Source of the DNA: Haloplanus salinus
GTDB taxonomy: Archaea; Halobacteriota; Halobacteria; Halobacteriales; Haloferacaceae
Assembly (NCBI RefSeq): GCF_003336245.1
Contig: NZ_QPHM01000001.1
Span: forward strand, 682,001 to 746,000
DNA: 64,000 bases
Direction: 5' to 3'
The notes below the pieces were generated by a model. That model did no database searches. It saw nothing but the letters and a program-made list of their open reading frames with translations, and was not told the DNA's origin. The translations under genes were made by a program, and so were the position numbers. Below, piece by piece: positions 50,491 through 58,850 of this stretch (its first letter is position 1; each line of letters begins with the position of its first letter).

Positions 50491-51159
50491 TCAGGGAATG
50501 ACACATTTGAGTTCCGCGGGCAAGTATTCGCCGACGCTGGCGAGCAGCCCCGGCGGGTCGGTGCCCTCCGCGCAGACGACGCTCTGTTCGAGCAAGCCGA
50601 GACGCTCGACGGTCACCACGTCACGGGCGTGACCCGCACGGTTCAGCGTCGCCCGCACCTCGCCCCGTGTCGCGCTGTTGACGTTCAGGCGCCCGTTGTC
50701 GCTCCGCGTCCACTCGAAGAGCCGGTCGCGCTCCGCGTCCGCCAGCCGCGGCGGGTCGCCGGCGACGAACCGGAGCGGCATGTGCTGGACGAGACCGAAC
50801 CGATCCCGAATCTGGGACGGGGTGCCGGGACCGAGCCCCAACTCGTCGGCCGGAATCCGGACCCGCTCGCCGGCGTCGAGGACGATCCCGTCCTCGTCCC
50901 ACGATTCGAGCGTGCCGACGTACGTCTCGCCGTCCTCGAAGCCCGTCCCGACCGTGCCCCACTCCTCGCCCAGAGCGTTGCGGGCGACCACCGCGTCGTC
51001 GCCGGTGATCGTCACCGAAACGAAGTCGTCGTGGCGGACGCCGACCTCCCAGTCGGCGTCGAGATCGCCGACGACGTTGTCGACGAGGGCGTTCATCCCG
51101 TCGAGTGCGCGCTCCCGCGCCGCCCCCTCGACGTAACATTTGGTTGCGAGAACGACCAT
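50491..51159 (-). CDS. DUF2110 family protein
   Basis: The 222-residue acidic protein starts at ATG 51159 (MVVLATKCYVEGAARERALD). It has no membrane segment; alternating strands and helices run through WEVGVRHDDFVSVTITGDDA, LESWDEDGIVLDAGERVRIP (an S1/KOW-like beta segment) and a C-terminal LPAELKCVIP. The family is archaeal and lies next to tfe in many haloarchaea. Its start overlaps the tfe stop by one base, so the two are translationally coupled. The function is unknown; a link to transcription is inferred from the neighbour. Confidence 0.88.
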   Translation of the reverse strand: MVVLATKCYVEGAARERALDGMNALVDNVVGDLDADWEVGVRHDDFVSVTITGDDAVVARNALGEEWGTVGTGFEDGETYVGTLESWDEDGIVLDAGERVRIPADELGLGPGTPSQIRDRFGLVQHMPLRFVAGDPPRLADAERDRLFEWTRSDNGRLNVNSATRGEVRATLNRAGHARDVVTVERLGLLEQSVVCAEGTDPPGLLASVGEYLPAELKCVIP

Positions 51160-51683
51160 CAGCGGGTGACGTCCACGTTGAGTTCGTTCCGAAGCTCCTC
51201 GATGCGGCGTTCGGTCGCCTCGACGAGGTCGTCGTTCTCCATGGGTTCGAGCGGGGCGCCCGTCTCGGGACACTGGAAGTCGAACTCCATCGCCTCGCTG
51301 AACTCGAAGCGGATGCCCGCGGGCTCCGAGAGGTAGAACTCGTGGGTCCGTTCGTACTCCAGCCGTTCCTCCAGGGCGTCGAGCAGGCGGTACATCTCCT
51401 CCTCTAGGTTCTCCGGGATGTTTTCGTACTCGAACGTCCAGAGATACGTGAGCCACCCGGAGTCCTCGTCGCGGACGCGGCGATAGCTCGCGAGGTCGTT
51501 CTCGTAGAGAATAAAGAGGGCACGACGCACGTCGTTCAGTTCGAGCCCCAACTCCTCGGCGAGTTCCTCGTCCGTCACCTCCCCGTCCGGCGGCGCGGCG
51601 GCGACCGGCATCCCCGTCGGGCCGACGAGTTCGTGGAGGTACTTCTGGATCACCGGATCGCTCAGCAGCTCCTCAAAAGCCAT
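51159..51683 (-). CDS. tfe: Transcription factor E (TFE alpha) with a degenerate zinc ribbon
   Basis: The 174-residue protein has the TFE winged helix (DPVIQKYLHELVGPTGMPV; TDEELAEELGLELNDVRRALFILYENDLASYRRVRDEDSGWLTYLWTF) that helps open promoters with RNA polymerase, TBP and TFB. A helix (NLEEEMYRLLDALEERLEYE) follows. The C-terminal ribbon keeps its fold outline (FEFSEAMEFDFQCPETGAPL), but where family members have two CxxC knuckles it reads S-E-P-A (119-122) and C138-P-E-T, so only one Cys remains and zinc binding is doubtful. It is upstream of the DUF2110 gene in one operon. Confidence 0.93.
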   Translation of the reverse strand: MAFEELLSDPVIQKYLHELVGPTGMPVAAAPPDGEVTDEELAEELGLELNDVRRALFILYENDLASYRRVRDEDSGWLTYLWTFEYENIPENLEEEMYRLLDALEERLEYERTHEFYLSEPAGIRFEFSEAMEFDFQCPETGAPLEPMENDDLVEATERRIEELRNELNVDVTR

Positions 51684-51731
51684 TGTGGTCCGTTCGGAGC
51701 GGCCGCGATTTAAACGCCACGGTGCCGGCCG

Positions 51732-52391
51732 CTACGCCCGCTCCGGTTCGCCGTCGGAGTCGGCCGTCTCGGCGTCCCTGTCGGCGTCCGCCTCCGACTT
51801 CGACTCCGACTCCGACTCCGCCTCCGCCTCCGACTCCGACTCCGCCTCCATCGCCGCCCGACCACGCGCCAGTTCGGCGTCGATGTCGTCCTCCACGTCT
51901 TCGAGGGACGTGACGGTGAGAACGTTGCCGCCACCGGGGTCGACCACCAACACCTCCGTGCCTTCCGGAATCTCGCCGTCGATGGAGCGGGCGGCGTAGT
52001 TGGGGTTGAACCCGCCGCGGTCGAGTTTGACGCCCCCCGACTGTGGCGTGACGCGTTCGGTCACTTGGCCGGTGCGGCCGCGAAGCGACGCCGAATCACT
52101 CGTCTGTCCGGCGTTCGCGTCGCCGTAGAGGTCGAACTGGCGGTAGCCGGCGAGCGCGAGGCTCCCGAACACGAGAACGAGGACCGCGAGAACCAGCGGT
52201 CCGGCTAACGGCCCGAGGAGGAATCCGACGACTCCCGCAGCGAGCAACGCTACCCCGAGGACCGCGAAGTGGGCGCCGGGCGCCATCGCCTCCGCGATGG
52301 AGAGTCCGAGTCCCGCCACGATCAACAGGAGCGGGAGCGTCTCCGGCCCGAGTTCGAACCCCGCCTGGAGGACGCCCATCGAAACGACCAT
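51732..52391 (-). CDS. NfeD family membrane protein
   Basis: The 219-residue protein has four hydrophobic segments (TLPLLLIVAGLGLSIAEAMAPG, FAVLGVALLAAGVVGFLL, PLVLAVLVLVFGSLALAGYR), then an OB-fold domain (LRGRTGQVTERVTPQSGGVKLDRG ... PEGTEVLVVDPGGGNVLTV), as in NfeD. The tail is an Asp/Glu/Ser repeat (about residues 180-219) of low complexity. NfeD proteins usually pair with a stomatin-like protein (QmcA), which is not found next door. Start could be 52391 or the ATG four codons later. Confidence 0.85.
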   Translation of the reverse strand: MVVSMGVLQAGFELGPETLPLLLIVAGLGLSIAEAMAPGAHFAVLGVALLAAGVVGFLLGPLAGPLVLAVLVLVFGSLALAGYRQFDLYGDANAGQTSDSASLRGRTGQVTERVTPQSGGVKLDRGGFNPNYAARSIDGEIPEGTEVLVVDPGGGNVLTVTSLEDVEDDIDAELARGRAAMEAESESEAEAESESESKSEADADRDAETADSDGEPERA

Positions 52392-52454
52392 ACGCCGAAG
52401 TTTGGGCCGGAGGCGTTTATACTGTCGGCCGCAGCGATACCCGAGCCGAGTGCC

Positions 52455-52649
52455 TTACAGACTGCCGAACGCGGCGTAGAAGATGAGCGCCGACAGCGCC
52501 ACGCCGAGGAGGACGAAGACGACGTTCTCCGCCTCCGGCGCCTCGGGGTCGATGGTCTCCGGTTCGGGGGCGTCCTCGCCGACTTCGTCGACGCCGAACC
52601 GCCACGGCGACTCGTCGTCGTCGCGTTCGTCGTCGGACAGCGCACTCAT
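52455..52649 (-). CDS. 64-residue acidic protein with C-terminal membrane helix (probably DUF7312)
   Basis: The protein starts MSALSDDERDDDESPWRFGV, has a short acidic segment (DEVGEDAPEPETIDPEAPEAE) and ends with one helix (NVVFVLLGVALSALIFYAAFG). It is a tail-anchored type protein of a small haloarchaeal family. It lies between pyk and nfeD on the same strand. No function is known. Confidence 0.75.
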   Translation of the reverse strand: MSALSDDERDDDESPWRFGVDEVGEDAPEPETIDPEAPEAENVVFVLLGVALSALIFYAAFGSL

Positions 52650-52694
52650 AGTCGCCGGTAGGGGGTAGCGACGGAAAGGGATACCGGCCGACCG

Positions 52695-54449
52695 CTATCG
52701 CTGGTGTTCCCGCGGCGTCACGTCGCCCTCGTAGACGACCCCGCGGTCGGCGTGGAGCGTCACGGTCGCGCCGTCGGCCACGTGGTCCGGGAGTGGGGCG
52801 CCACTGATCATGGGGACGCCGCGTTCCCGGGCCACCATCGCCGCGTAACTCGTCATTCCCGGGCGAGCGTCGACGACGCCGCCGATCCGACCGGTGTCGC
52901 CGGCGAACTCCCCGTCGAACGTCGCCGGAAGGACGACGACGGCGCCCGCGGGGGCGTCCGAGAGGTCGCCGTCCGGACACCGGAAGACGGGGCCGGCGAC
53001 CCGGCCGCGGGCGACGCTTCGACCCGTCGCGACCGTCTCCGAGGCGACGTGGACTTTCAGCATGTTGGTCGTGTTCGTCCCCTCCAGTTCGGTCATCATC
53101 CCCGAGAGCACGACGACGGTGTCGCCGCTCTCGACGGCGCCGGCCTCGATGGCGGTGTCGACCGCCGCGTCGATCATCCCCTCGATGTCCTCGCGGTAGG
53201 CGGCGTACTGGGCGTCGACGCCCCACGAGAGCGCGAGCTGGCGGCGCACCCGATCCTGTGGCGTCGTCGCCACTACCGGGACGCCGGGGCGGAACTTCGC
53301 CGTCGTCCGCGCCGTGTAACCCGACTCCGAGACGGCGACGATGGCCGCGGCGCCGAGATCACGGGCGAGAAAGCGGGCCGCCCGCGCCAGCGCCTCCGTC
53401 TGGGAGCCCTCCACCGCCGGCGGCACCCGCTCTTCCCGCGTCTCGACGTACTCCTCGCTTCGCTCCACCTCGCGGACGATACGGTCCATCGTCTCGACGA
53501 CGCGCACGGGGTGGTCGCCGATGGCCGTCTCCCCGGAAAGCATCACCGCGTCCGTCCCGTCGAGGACGGCGTTGGCCACGTCCGACGCTTCGGCCCGCGT
53601 CGGCCGCCGCGAGTGGATCATCGAGTCCAGCATCTCCGTCGCCGTGATGACGGGGACGCCCGCGTCCTGGGCGCTGTGGATGATCCGCTTTTGCACCATC
53701 GGCACGTGTTCCAGCGGGCACTCCACGCCGAGGTCGCCGCGCGCGACCATCACGCCGTAGGACGCCTCGACGATTTCGTCGATGTTGTCGACCGCCCCCG
53801 CGCGTTCGATCTTCGAGACGACCGGGATGTCGCCGCCCGCGTTCTCGATGGCGTCGGTGACGGCGTACACGTCGGCGGCGTCGCGGACGAAACTCGCCGC
53901 GACGAAGTCGGCGTCACCCTCGACGGCCACCTCGATGTCCCGACGGTCGCGGTCGGTCACCACGTCGAGGTCGAGGTCGACCCCCGGGATGTTCACGCCC
54001 TTCCGACTCCCCAACTCGCCGCCCGAGACGACGCGAGCGGTCACGGCGTCGCCGTCGACCGCTTCGACCCGCGTCTCGATCCGGCCGTCGTCGAGGAGGA
54101 CGGTATCGCCGGGCTCTACGGCCGAGATGGCGTAAGAGAGGCCGACCTCCGCCGGCGTCGCCGTCGCCCCGTCGACGAAGCGGACCGTCGCGTCCGTCGG
54201 CAGCTCGATCGGGTCGTCGATCTCCGCGGTCCGAACCTCGGGCCCCTGCAGGTCGAGCATCGACGAGAGCGGGTCGTCGACGGCGGCGTCGACCGCGTGG
54301 ATGCGGTCGATCACCTCGGCGCGGTCCGCGTGCGTTCCGTGGCTCGCGTTCAACCTGGCCACGGCCATCCCGGCGTCCGCGAGGTTGCGGATCGTTCCCC
54401 GGTCGTCGGAGGCGGGACCCAACGTACAGACGATCTTTGCCCGTCGCAT
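52695..54449 (-). CDS. pyk: Pyruvate kinase
   Basis: The 584-residue enzyme converts phosphoenolpyruvate and ADP to pyruvate and ATP. The N-terminus MRRAKIVCTLGPASDDRGTI, LNASHGTHADR, the active-site Lys region VVSKIERAGAVDNIDEI, MVARGDLGVECPLEHVPMVQ and ATEMLDSMIHSRRPTRAEASDVANAVLDG are all present. It is longer than bacterial enzymes because of a C-terminal PEP-utiliser-type domain (GRVAGPVFRCPDGDLSDAPAG ... ARPGMTSYAAMVARERGVPMISG), in which the phospho-His position is replaced by Thr/Ser. Such fused forms are usual in haloarchaea. Confidence 0.97.
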   Translation of the reverse strand: MRRAKIVCTLGPASDDRGTIRNLADAGMAVARLNASHGTHADRAEVIDRIHAVDAAVDDPLSSMLDLQGPEVRTAEIDDPIELPTDATVRFVDGATATPAEVGLSYAISAVEPGDTVLLDDGRIETRVEAVDGDAVTARVVSGGELGSRKGVNIPGVDLDLDVVTDRDRRDIEVAVEGDADFVAASFVRDAADVYAVTDAIENAGGDIPVVSKIERAGAVDNIDEIVEASYGVMVARGDLGVECPLEHVPMVQKRIIHSAQDAGVPVITATEMLDSMIHSRRPTRAEASDVANAVLDGTDAVMLSGETAIGDHPVRVVETMDRIVREVERSEEYVETREERVPPAVEGSQTEALARAARFLARDLGAAAIVAVSESGYTARTTAKFRPGVPVVATTPQDRVRRQLALSWGVDAQYAAYREDIEGMIDAAVDTAIEAGAVESGDTVVVLSGMMTELEGTNTTNMLKVHVASETVATGRSVARGRVAGPVFRCPDGDLSDAPAGAVVVLPATFDGEFAGDTGRIGGVVDARPGMTSYAAMVARERGVPMISGAPLPDHVADGATVTLHADRGVVYEGDVTPREHQR

Positions 54450-54514
54450 ACCGCCCCTTCGATGGGGGCTAACAAAAACCGGGCGGAGGCGGGAGTCGGT
54501 CGCGAAGGGCCGCC

Positions 54515-56599
54515 CTATCGAACCCGCTCGCCGGGCACGGCGTCGGCGACCGTCGTCAGCAGGTCCGCCTCCTCGCCCGCCGCCAGCACCATCCCGTTCG
54601 ACTCGACGCCGAACAGTTCGGCTTTCTCTAAGTTCGCCAGGACGATCACCCGGGTCCCCGGGAGCGCCTCGAGGTCGTGAAGCTGTTTGATGCCCGCGAC
54701 GATCTGTCGCTTCTCGACGCCGATGTCGACGACGAGGCGGGCGAGTTTGTCGGCGCCCTCGATGCCCTCGGCCTCCAGAACCTCCCCGACACGGATGTCG
54801 AGGTCCTGGAACGTCTCGAAGTCGATGCGGTCGGATTCGATGGGGTCGAAGTGCATGTCGGTGTCGGTGTCGGTCGTCTCGGTCTCGGTCTCAGTCCCGT
54901 CTTCGTCGTCGGTTTCCGCCGCTTCGACGCGCGCTGCCAGTTTCGCGTTCAGTTCCTCGACGCGTTCGTCGGGGATCTTCTCGTAGAGTTCGGTCGGTTC
55001 GTCGAGGTCCGCCGCGGGCGGTTCGAGCGCCGCGTCGACGGTCACCGCGTGGACTGACCCCTCGCCGCCGACCTGCGACCAGAGGCGCTCGCAGGTGCGG
55101 GGGGCGACGGGGGCAAAGAGGACGGCGACGGCTTTCGTGATCCCGACGCAGTCCCGGATCACCTGCGCCGCGCGCTCGGGGTCGTCGTCGACGAGGTTCC
55201 ACGGCTCGTTGCGCTGGATGTACTCGTTGCCAAAGCCCGCGAGGGCGACGGCGGCGTCGCCCGCCTTCCGGATCGAGTAGTCGTTGACCGCCGCGGCGAA
55301 GTCGTCGATGGCCGTCTCGATGCGCTCGCGCACCTCGTCGGAGAGGTCGGCGTCCGGCGTCCCGCCGAACTCCCGGTGGGCGAAGAGGAGCGCGCGGTAC
55401 GCGAAGTTGCCGACCGTCCCCACGAGTTCGTTGTTGACGCGTTCGCGGAACCGTTCCCACGAGAAATCCACGTCCTGCTGGAACCCGCCGTTAGTGGCGA
55501 GATAGTAGCGGAGCAGGTCGGGGTCGAACCCTTCGTCGAGATACTCGTCGGCCCACACCGCACGGTTCCGGGAGGTCGAAAAGCCCTTGCCGTTCAGCGT
55601 GATGAACCCGCTCGCCATCACCGCGCGGGGTTCGTTGTAGTCCGCGCCGCGCAACATGGCGGGCCAGAACACCGTATGATGCTGGATGATGTCCCGACCG
55701 ATGACGTGGACGATTTCACCGCCGGACTCGCGCCACACGTCCTCCCAGTCGTAGACGTCGGCGCCGACGCGCTCGGAGTACTGCTTGGTCGACGAGATGT
55801 ATTCGATGGGGGCGTCGACCCAGACGTAGAGCACCAAGTCCTCCGCACCGTCTCCCTCGGGGTAGTCGATCCCCCAGTCCATGTCGCGGGTGATACACCA
55901 GTCGCGGAGTTCACCCTCGATCCACTCCCGGGGCTGATTCCTCGCGTTCGACGTGCCTCCGAGGCGGTCGATGAACCCGCCGAGGTAGTCCTGGAACTCG
56001 GAGACGCGGAAGAACTTGTGCGTCTGTTCGCGGTACTCGGCGGGGTTGCCCGTGATCGTACTCTCGGGGTCCTCGATTTCGCCGGGTTCGAGGTGGCGGC
56101 CACACCCCTCGTCGCACTCGTCGCCGCGCGCTTTCGCGCCGCAGTACGGACAGGTCCCCTCGACGTAGCGGTCCGGGAGCGACTGCTCCTCTATCGGGTC
56201 GTAGGCCACCATGATCTCCTTCTCGTAGACGTGGCCGTTCGCCTCCAGCGCCCGGACGATGTCGGTCGTCGTCTCGACGTTCGTCGCGTCGTGGGTGTGA
56301 CCGTAGTTGTCGAAGTCGACGTCGAACTTCGGGAACGTCGCCTCGTAGGTTTCGTGCCACTCCAGCGCGAACGCCTCGGGCGAGACGCCGTCCCGTTCGG
56401 CGTTGACCGCGACGGGGGTGCCGTGCATGTCCGACCCCGAGACGAACGCCGTCTCCTGTCCGAGTTTGCGTAGGGCGCGGGCGAACACGTCGCCGCCGAC
56501 GTACGTTCGGAGGTGCCCGATGTGGAGGTCGCCGTTGGCGTACGGCAACCCGCACGTCACCACCGCCGGCCGATCCGTGGGGAACTCCTCGTGGCTCAT
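54515..56599 (-). CDS. metG: Methionyl-tRNA synthetase with C-terminal tRNA-binding domain
   Basis: The 694-residue class I synthetase charges tRNA-Met. HIGH motif: NGDLHIGHLRTYVGGD; KMSKS-like motif: GKGFSTSRNRAVW. The zinc-binding insert has CPYCGAKARGDECDEGCG. The anticodon-binding helical domain follows, then an acidic linker of Glu/Thr repeats (about residues 565-585), and a C-terminal EMAP/OB tRNA-binding domain (DIRVGEVLEAEGIEGADKLARLVVDIG). The fused C-terminal domain is common in euryarchaea. Pyk lies downstream on the same strand, 65 nt away. Confidence 0.97.
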   Translation of the reverse strand: MSHEEFPTDRPAVVTCGLPYANGDLHIGHLRTYVGGDVFARALRKLGQETAFVSGSDMHGTPVAVNAERDGVSPEAFALEWHETYEATFPKFDVDFDNYGHTHDATNVETTTDIVRALEANGHVYEKEIMVAYDPIEEQSLPDRYVEGTCPYCGAKARGDECDEGCGRHLEPGEIEDPESTITGNPAEYREQTHKFFRVSEFQDYLGGFIDRLGGTSNARNQPREWIEGELRDWCITRDMDWGIDYPEGDGAEDLVLYVWVDAPIEYISSTKQYSERVGADVYDWEDVWRESGGEIVHVIGRDIIQHHTVFWPAMLRGADYNEPRAVMASGFITLNGKGFSTSRNRAVWADEYLDEGFDPDLLRYYLATNGGFQQDVDFSWERFRERVNNELVGTVGNFAYRALLFAHREFGGTPDADLSDEVRERIETAIDDFAAAVNDYSIRKAGDAAVALAGFGNEYIQRNEPWNLVDDDPERAAQVIRDCVGITKAVAVLFAPVAPRTCERLWSQVGGEGSVHAVTVDAALEPPAADLDEPTELYEKIPDERVEELNAKLAARVEAAETDDEDGTETETETTDTDTDMHFDPIESDRIDFETFQDLDIRVGEVLEAEGIEGADKLARLVVDIGVEKRQIVAGIKQLHDLEALPGTRVIVLANLEKAELFGVESNGMVLAAGEEADLLTTVADAVPGERVR

Positions 56600-56662
56600 A
56601 CGCGTTCACAGGTGGATGCGACCCTAAAGCCCGCCGGTTCGACGTGCCCCGGCGCCGGGCCG

Positions 56663-56809
56663 TCAGTCGCGCCGCGCGACGACGATGCCGGCGACGAAAG
56701 CCGCCACACCGAGGCCGACCAGACCGATAGTGAGAACTCTGCCGGACAACAGGAGTCCCGCTGCGACAAGTACCGCGGCCGTTGCGTGGAGTATCGCCGT
56801 CGGATTCAT
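56663..56809 (-). CDS. 48-residue membrane protein with two short helices
   Basis: From ATG at 56809, the frame encodes MNPTAILHATAAVLVAAGLL, then LSGRVLTIGLVGLGVAAFVAGIVVARRD. Two short hydrophobic helices separated by a glycine/arginine turn suggest a small membrane hairpin. Its base composition and codon use fit the host. Function unknown. It sits upstream of metG on the same strand. Confidence 0.6.
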   Translation of the reverse strand: MNPTAILHATAAVLVAAGLLLSGRVLTIGLVGLGVAAFVAGIVVARRD

Positions 56810-57003
56810 ACGGATACGCAGGAACCCACGGATAAAAACGGGTCGAAAGCCGCGGTGTCGCGACGCGGCTCGGTCCGCGCCGGCTCCGGAAGTCGTCGTT
56901 CGGATCGGCTCGCAGCTACGACGCGACCGGAGCCGTCCGCCCCTCGACGGCCGTGGCGGTCGGCCACGAGGGGTTCTTTAGCACGGGGACGCTACCCTCG
57001 CCT

Positions 57004-58065
57004 ATGTCCGTTCGGGCGCTTCTCGCCCGCTCGCTCCCGCCGCGACTCGTCGACTGGTCGCTGTTCGCGCTGGTCGGCCTGGCCGCCGCCACGGGTCTCA
57101 CGAGCTTCTGGGTCGGTCATCCCGCCGGCGCCGCCGTCTTCTGGACCCACGCCGTCGCCGGCCTCGCGATGCTCCCGCTCCTGTTCGTCAAGTTCCGCCG
57201 CGTCGCCGGCCGGGTCCGCGACCGCCGGGCGTGGGACCGCACGACGCCGCTCTCGATCGCGCTCGCGGCCGTCGCCGTCGCCGCCGCGGCGACGGGCGTC
57301 GCGTGGGCCGTCGGCGTCACCGTCCCGCTCGGGATCTGGACGCTTCTCAACCTCCACATCCTCGTCGGCATACTCCTCGTGCCGCTTCTCCTCGTCCACC
57401 TCCGTGCTCGCTACCGGCCACTCCGCCGCGCCGACGTGCGCGAGCGACGAGTCGCCCTCCAGTACGCGGGCCTCGTCGTCGCCGCGGGGATCACGTCGGC
57501 GTGTCTGCGGTGGCTCGCGGCTCGGCTCCGGACGCCGGCCGCGACCCGTCGGTTCACCGGATCGCGGGCGCTCGACGCCGAGAGCGACGTGCCCGTCACC
57601 AGTTGGGTGGCCGACGATCCCGACCCGGTCGATCCGGCGACCTGGACGTGTTCGGTCGGAGGGCTGGTGGCGCGGCCGCTCGAACTCGGCGTCGACGACC
57701 TCGATCCGACCGTGGAGCGCCGGGTGCTCCTCGACTGCACGAGCGGCTGGTACGCCGAGCGCGACTGGCGGGGTGTCCGTCTCGGCGACGTCCTCGACGC
57801 GGCGGGCGTCCGCGAGGACGCCGCGTGGGTGACGGTGCGTTCCGTGACGGGGTATCGCTGGAGCCTCCCGCTCGACGAGGCGCGCGACGCCCTCCTCGCG
57901 ACCCACCTCTCAGGCGAACGCCTCGACCACGGCCACGGCTACCCGGTTCGGCTCGTCGCGCCGGACCGCCGCGGCTTCCAGTGGGTGAAGTGGGTCGAGC
58001 GGATCGAGATACGCCGTCGGCCCGACCCCCGACAGTGGGTGGAAATCTTCGTCAGCGGCCTATAA
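57004..58065 (+). CDS. Membrane-anchored molybdopterin oxidoreductase (sulfite-oxidase fold)
   Basis: The 353-residue protein (ATG at 57004, MSVRALLARSLPPRLVDWSL) has four transmembrane helices at the N-terminus with two membrane His (FWTHAVAG, LLNLHILVG) like a heme-b cytochrome, then a molybdopterin-binding domain. The domain has LDCTSGWY with the expected Mo-Cys, DWRGVRLGDVLDAAGV, HGYPVRLVAPDRRGFQWVKWV. It probably passes electrons between the Mo centre and the membrane; the substrate is not known. Its 3' end overlaps the convergent CoA gene by 6 nt. Confidence 0.85.
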   Translation: MSVRALLARSLPPRLVDWSLFALVGLAAATGLTSFWVGHPAGAAVFWTHAVAGLAMLPLLFVKFRRVAGRVRDRRAWDRTTPLSIALAAVAVAAAATGVAWAVGVTVPLGIWTLLNLHILVGILLVPLLLVHLRARYRPLRRADVRERRVALQYAGLVVAAGITSACLRWLAARLRTPAATRRFTGSRALDAESDVPVTSWVADDPDPVDPATWTCSVGGLVARPLELGVDDLDPTVERRVLLDCTSGWYAERDWRGVRLGDVLDAAGVREDAAWVTVRSVTGYRWSLPLDEARDALLATHLSGERLDHGHGYPVRLVAPDRRGFQWVKWVERIEIRRRPDPRQWVEIFVSGL

Positions 58066-58812
58066 CTCGCCGGCTCGGATCGCCCGCTCGGCGTCGTCGA
58101 GCGCCGTCGCCGCGTCGAACTCCGCGGCGATCCGTTCGAGTTCCGGCCGGTCCGCGTTCGCCAACTCGCGGGCGTGGGCGGTGACGTTCGGAACCGCACG
58201 TAGGATGTTGTCGACGACCGGCACGTCGGCTACCTGCGCCGACCGGGAGAGGGGGTTGAGGTCGATCACGAGTTCGACTTTCCCGAGGTCGGACAGCGCC
58301 GCCGCGCGGTCGCCGTCCTCCAGTGGGACGAGCACCACGTCGGCGTCGGCGATGCCGTCGGCGTCGACTCTCGCGCGTGCGTGATCGAGTCCCGGAACCC
58401 GCGCGTCGGCGTCGAGGCCCTTCACCTCGCCGGCTCCGTGCTCGCGGAGGTGCGTCGCGATGGCTCGCATCCGTTCGTCGGTCCGGTTGAACAGGTTCAC
58501 CTCCAGATCCGCGCCGACGGCGTCGGCGAGGGCGACGAGTTCGTCCGGCACCAGCGCCGCCGCGTTCCCGTTGACGGAGACGACGGGGTGACGAGCGAGC
58601 AGGAGGTGGGCGGCGGCCGCACGTGCCGCGGCGTCAGCGGAGGGGAGCGTCCGCTCGCCGAGCAGGTAGTCGAACGCCTCGCCCCGTCCCTCGGCGATGA
58701 GGCCCTGTCTGCTCGTGATGCCGGCTTCGACGCCCGCCTCGATGCGGTGGCGCGTCACCAGCGAGTCGTGGCGGGGGTGGTCCGCCGGAATGTCGGTGTC
58801 GCCCTCGGCCAT
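58060..58812 (-). CDS. 4-phosphopantoate--beta-alanine ligase (PPS)
   Basis: The 250-residue enzyme (ATG at 58812, MAEGDTDIPADHPRHDSLVT) performs the archaeal step that makes phosphopantothenate in coenzyme A synthesis. Family blocks are RHRIEAGVEAGITSRQGLIAEGRGEAFDYLLGE, VVSVNGNAAALVPDELVAL, LEVNLFNRTDERMRAI, ADVVLVPLEDGDRAAAL and VVDNILRAVPNVTAHAREL. Pantoate kinase is encoded 38 nt upstream on the same strand, so both archaeal CoA enzymes form one operon. Confidence 0.95.
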   Translation of the reverse strand: MAEGDTDIPADHPRHDSLVTRHRIEAGVEAGITSRQGLIAEGRGEAFDYLLGERTLPSADAAARAAAAHLLLARHPVVSVNGNAAALVPDELVALADAVGADLEVNLFNRTDERMRAIATHLREHGAGEVKGLDADARVPGLDHARARVDADGIADADVVLVPLEDGDRAAALSDLGKVELVIDLNPLSRSAQVADVPVVDNILRAVPNVTAHARELANADRPELERIAAEFDAATALDDAERAIRAGEL

Positions 58813-58850
58813 GTCGCGTCGGTGACCGTGCGGAGTAAAAAACGCCCCGA

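Noticed and set aside
49159-51336. Long plus-strand open frame across the CinA-like, DUF5803 and DUF2110 genes
   Set aside because: It is antisense to three well-supported genes and has shadow-like Arg/Asp/Gly/Val composition.
51732-51860. Tandem six-base repeats at the nfeD 3' end as a regulatory repeat
   Set aside because: They encode the Glu/Ser/Ala/Asp-rich acidic tail of the NfeD protein, a normal halophile feature.
52704-54680. Long plus-strand open frame opposite pyk
   Set aside because: Antisense shadow of pyruvate kinase with His/Asp/Arg-rich random composition.
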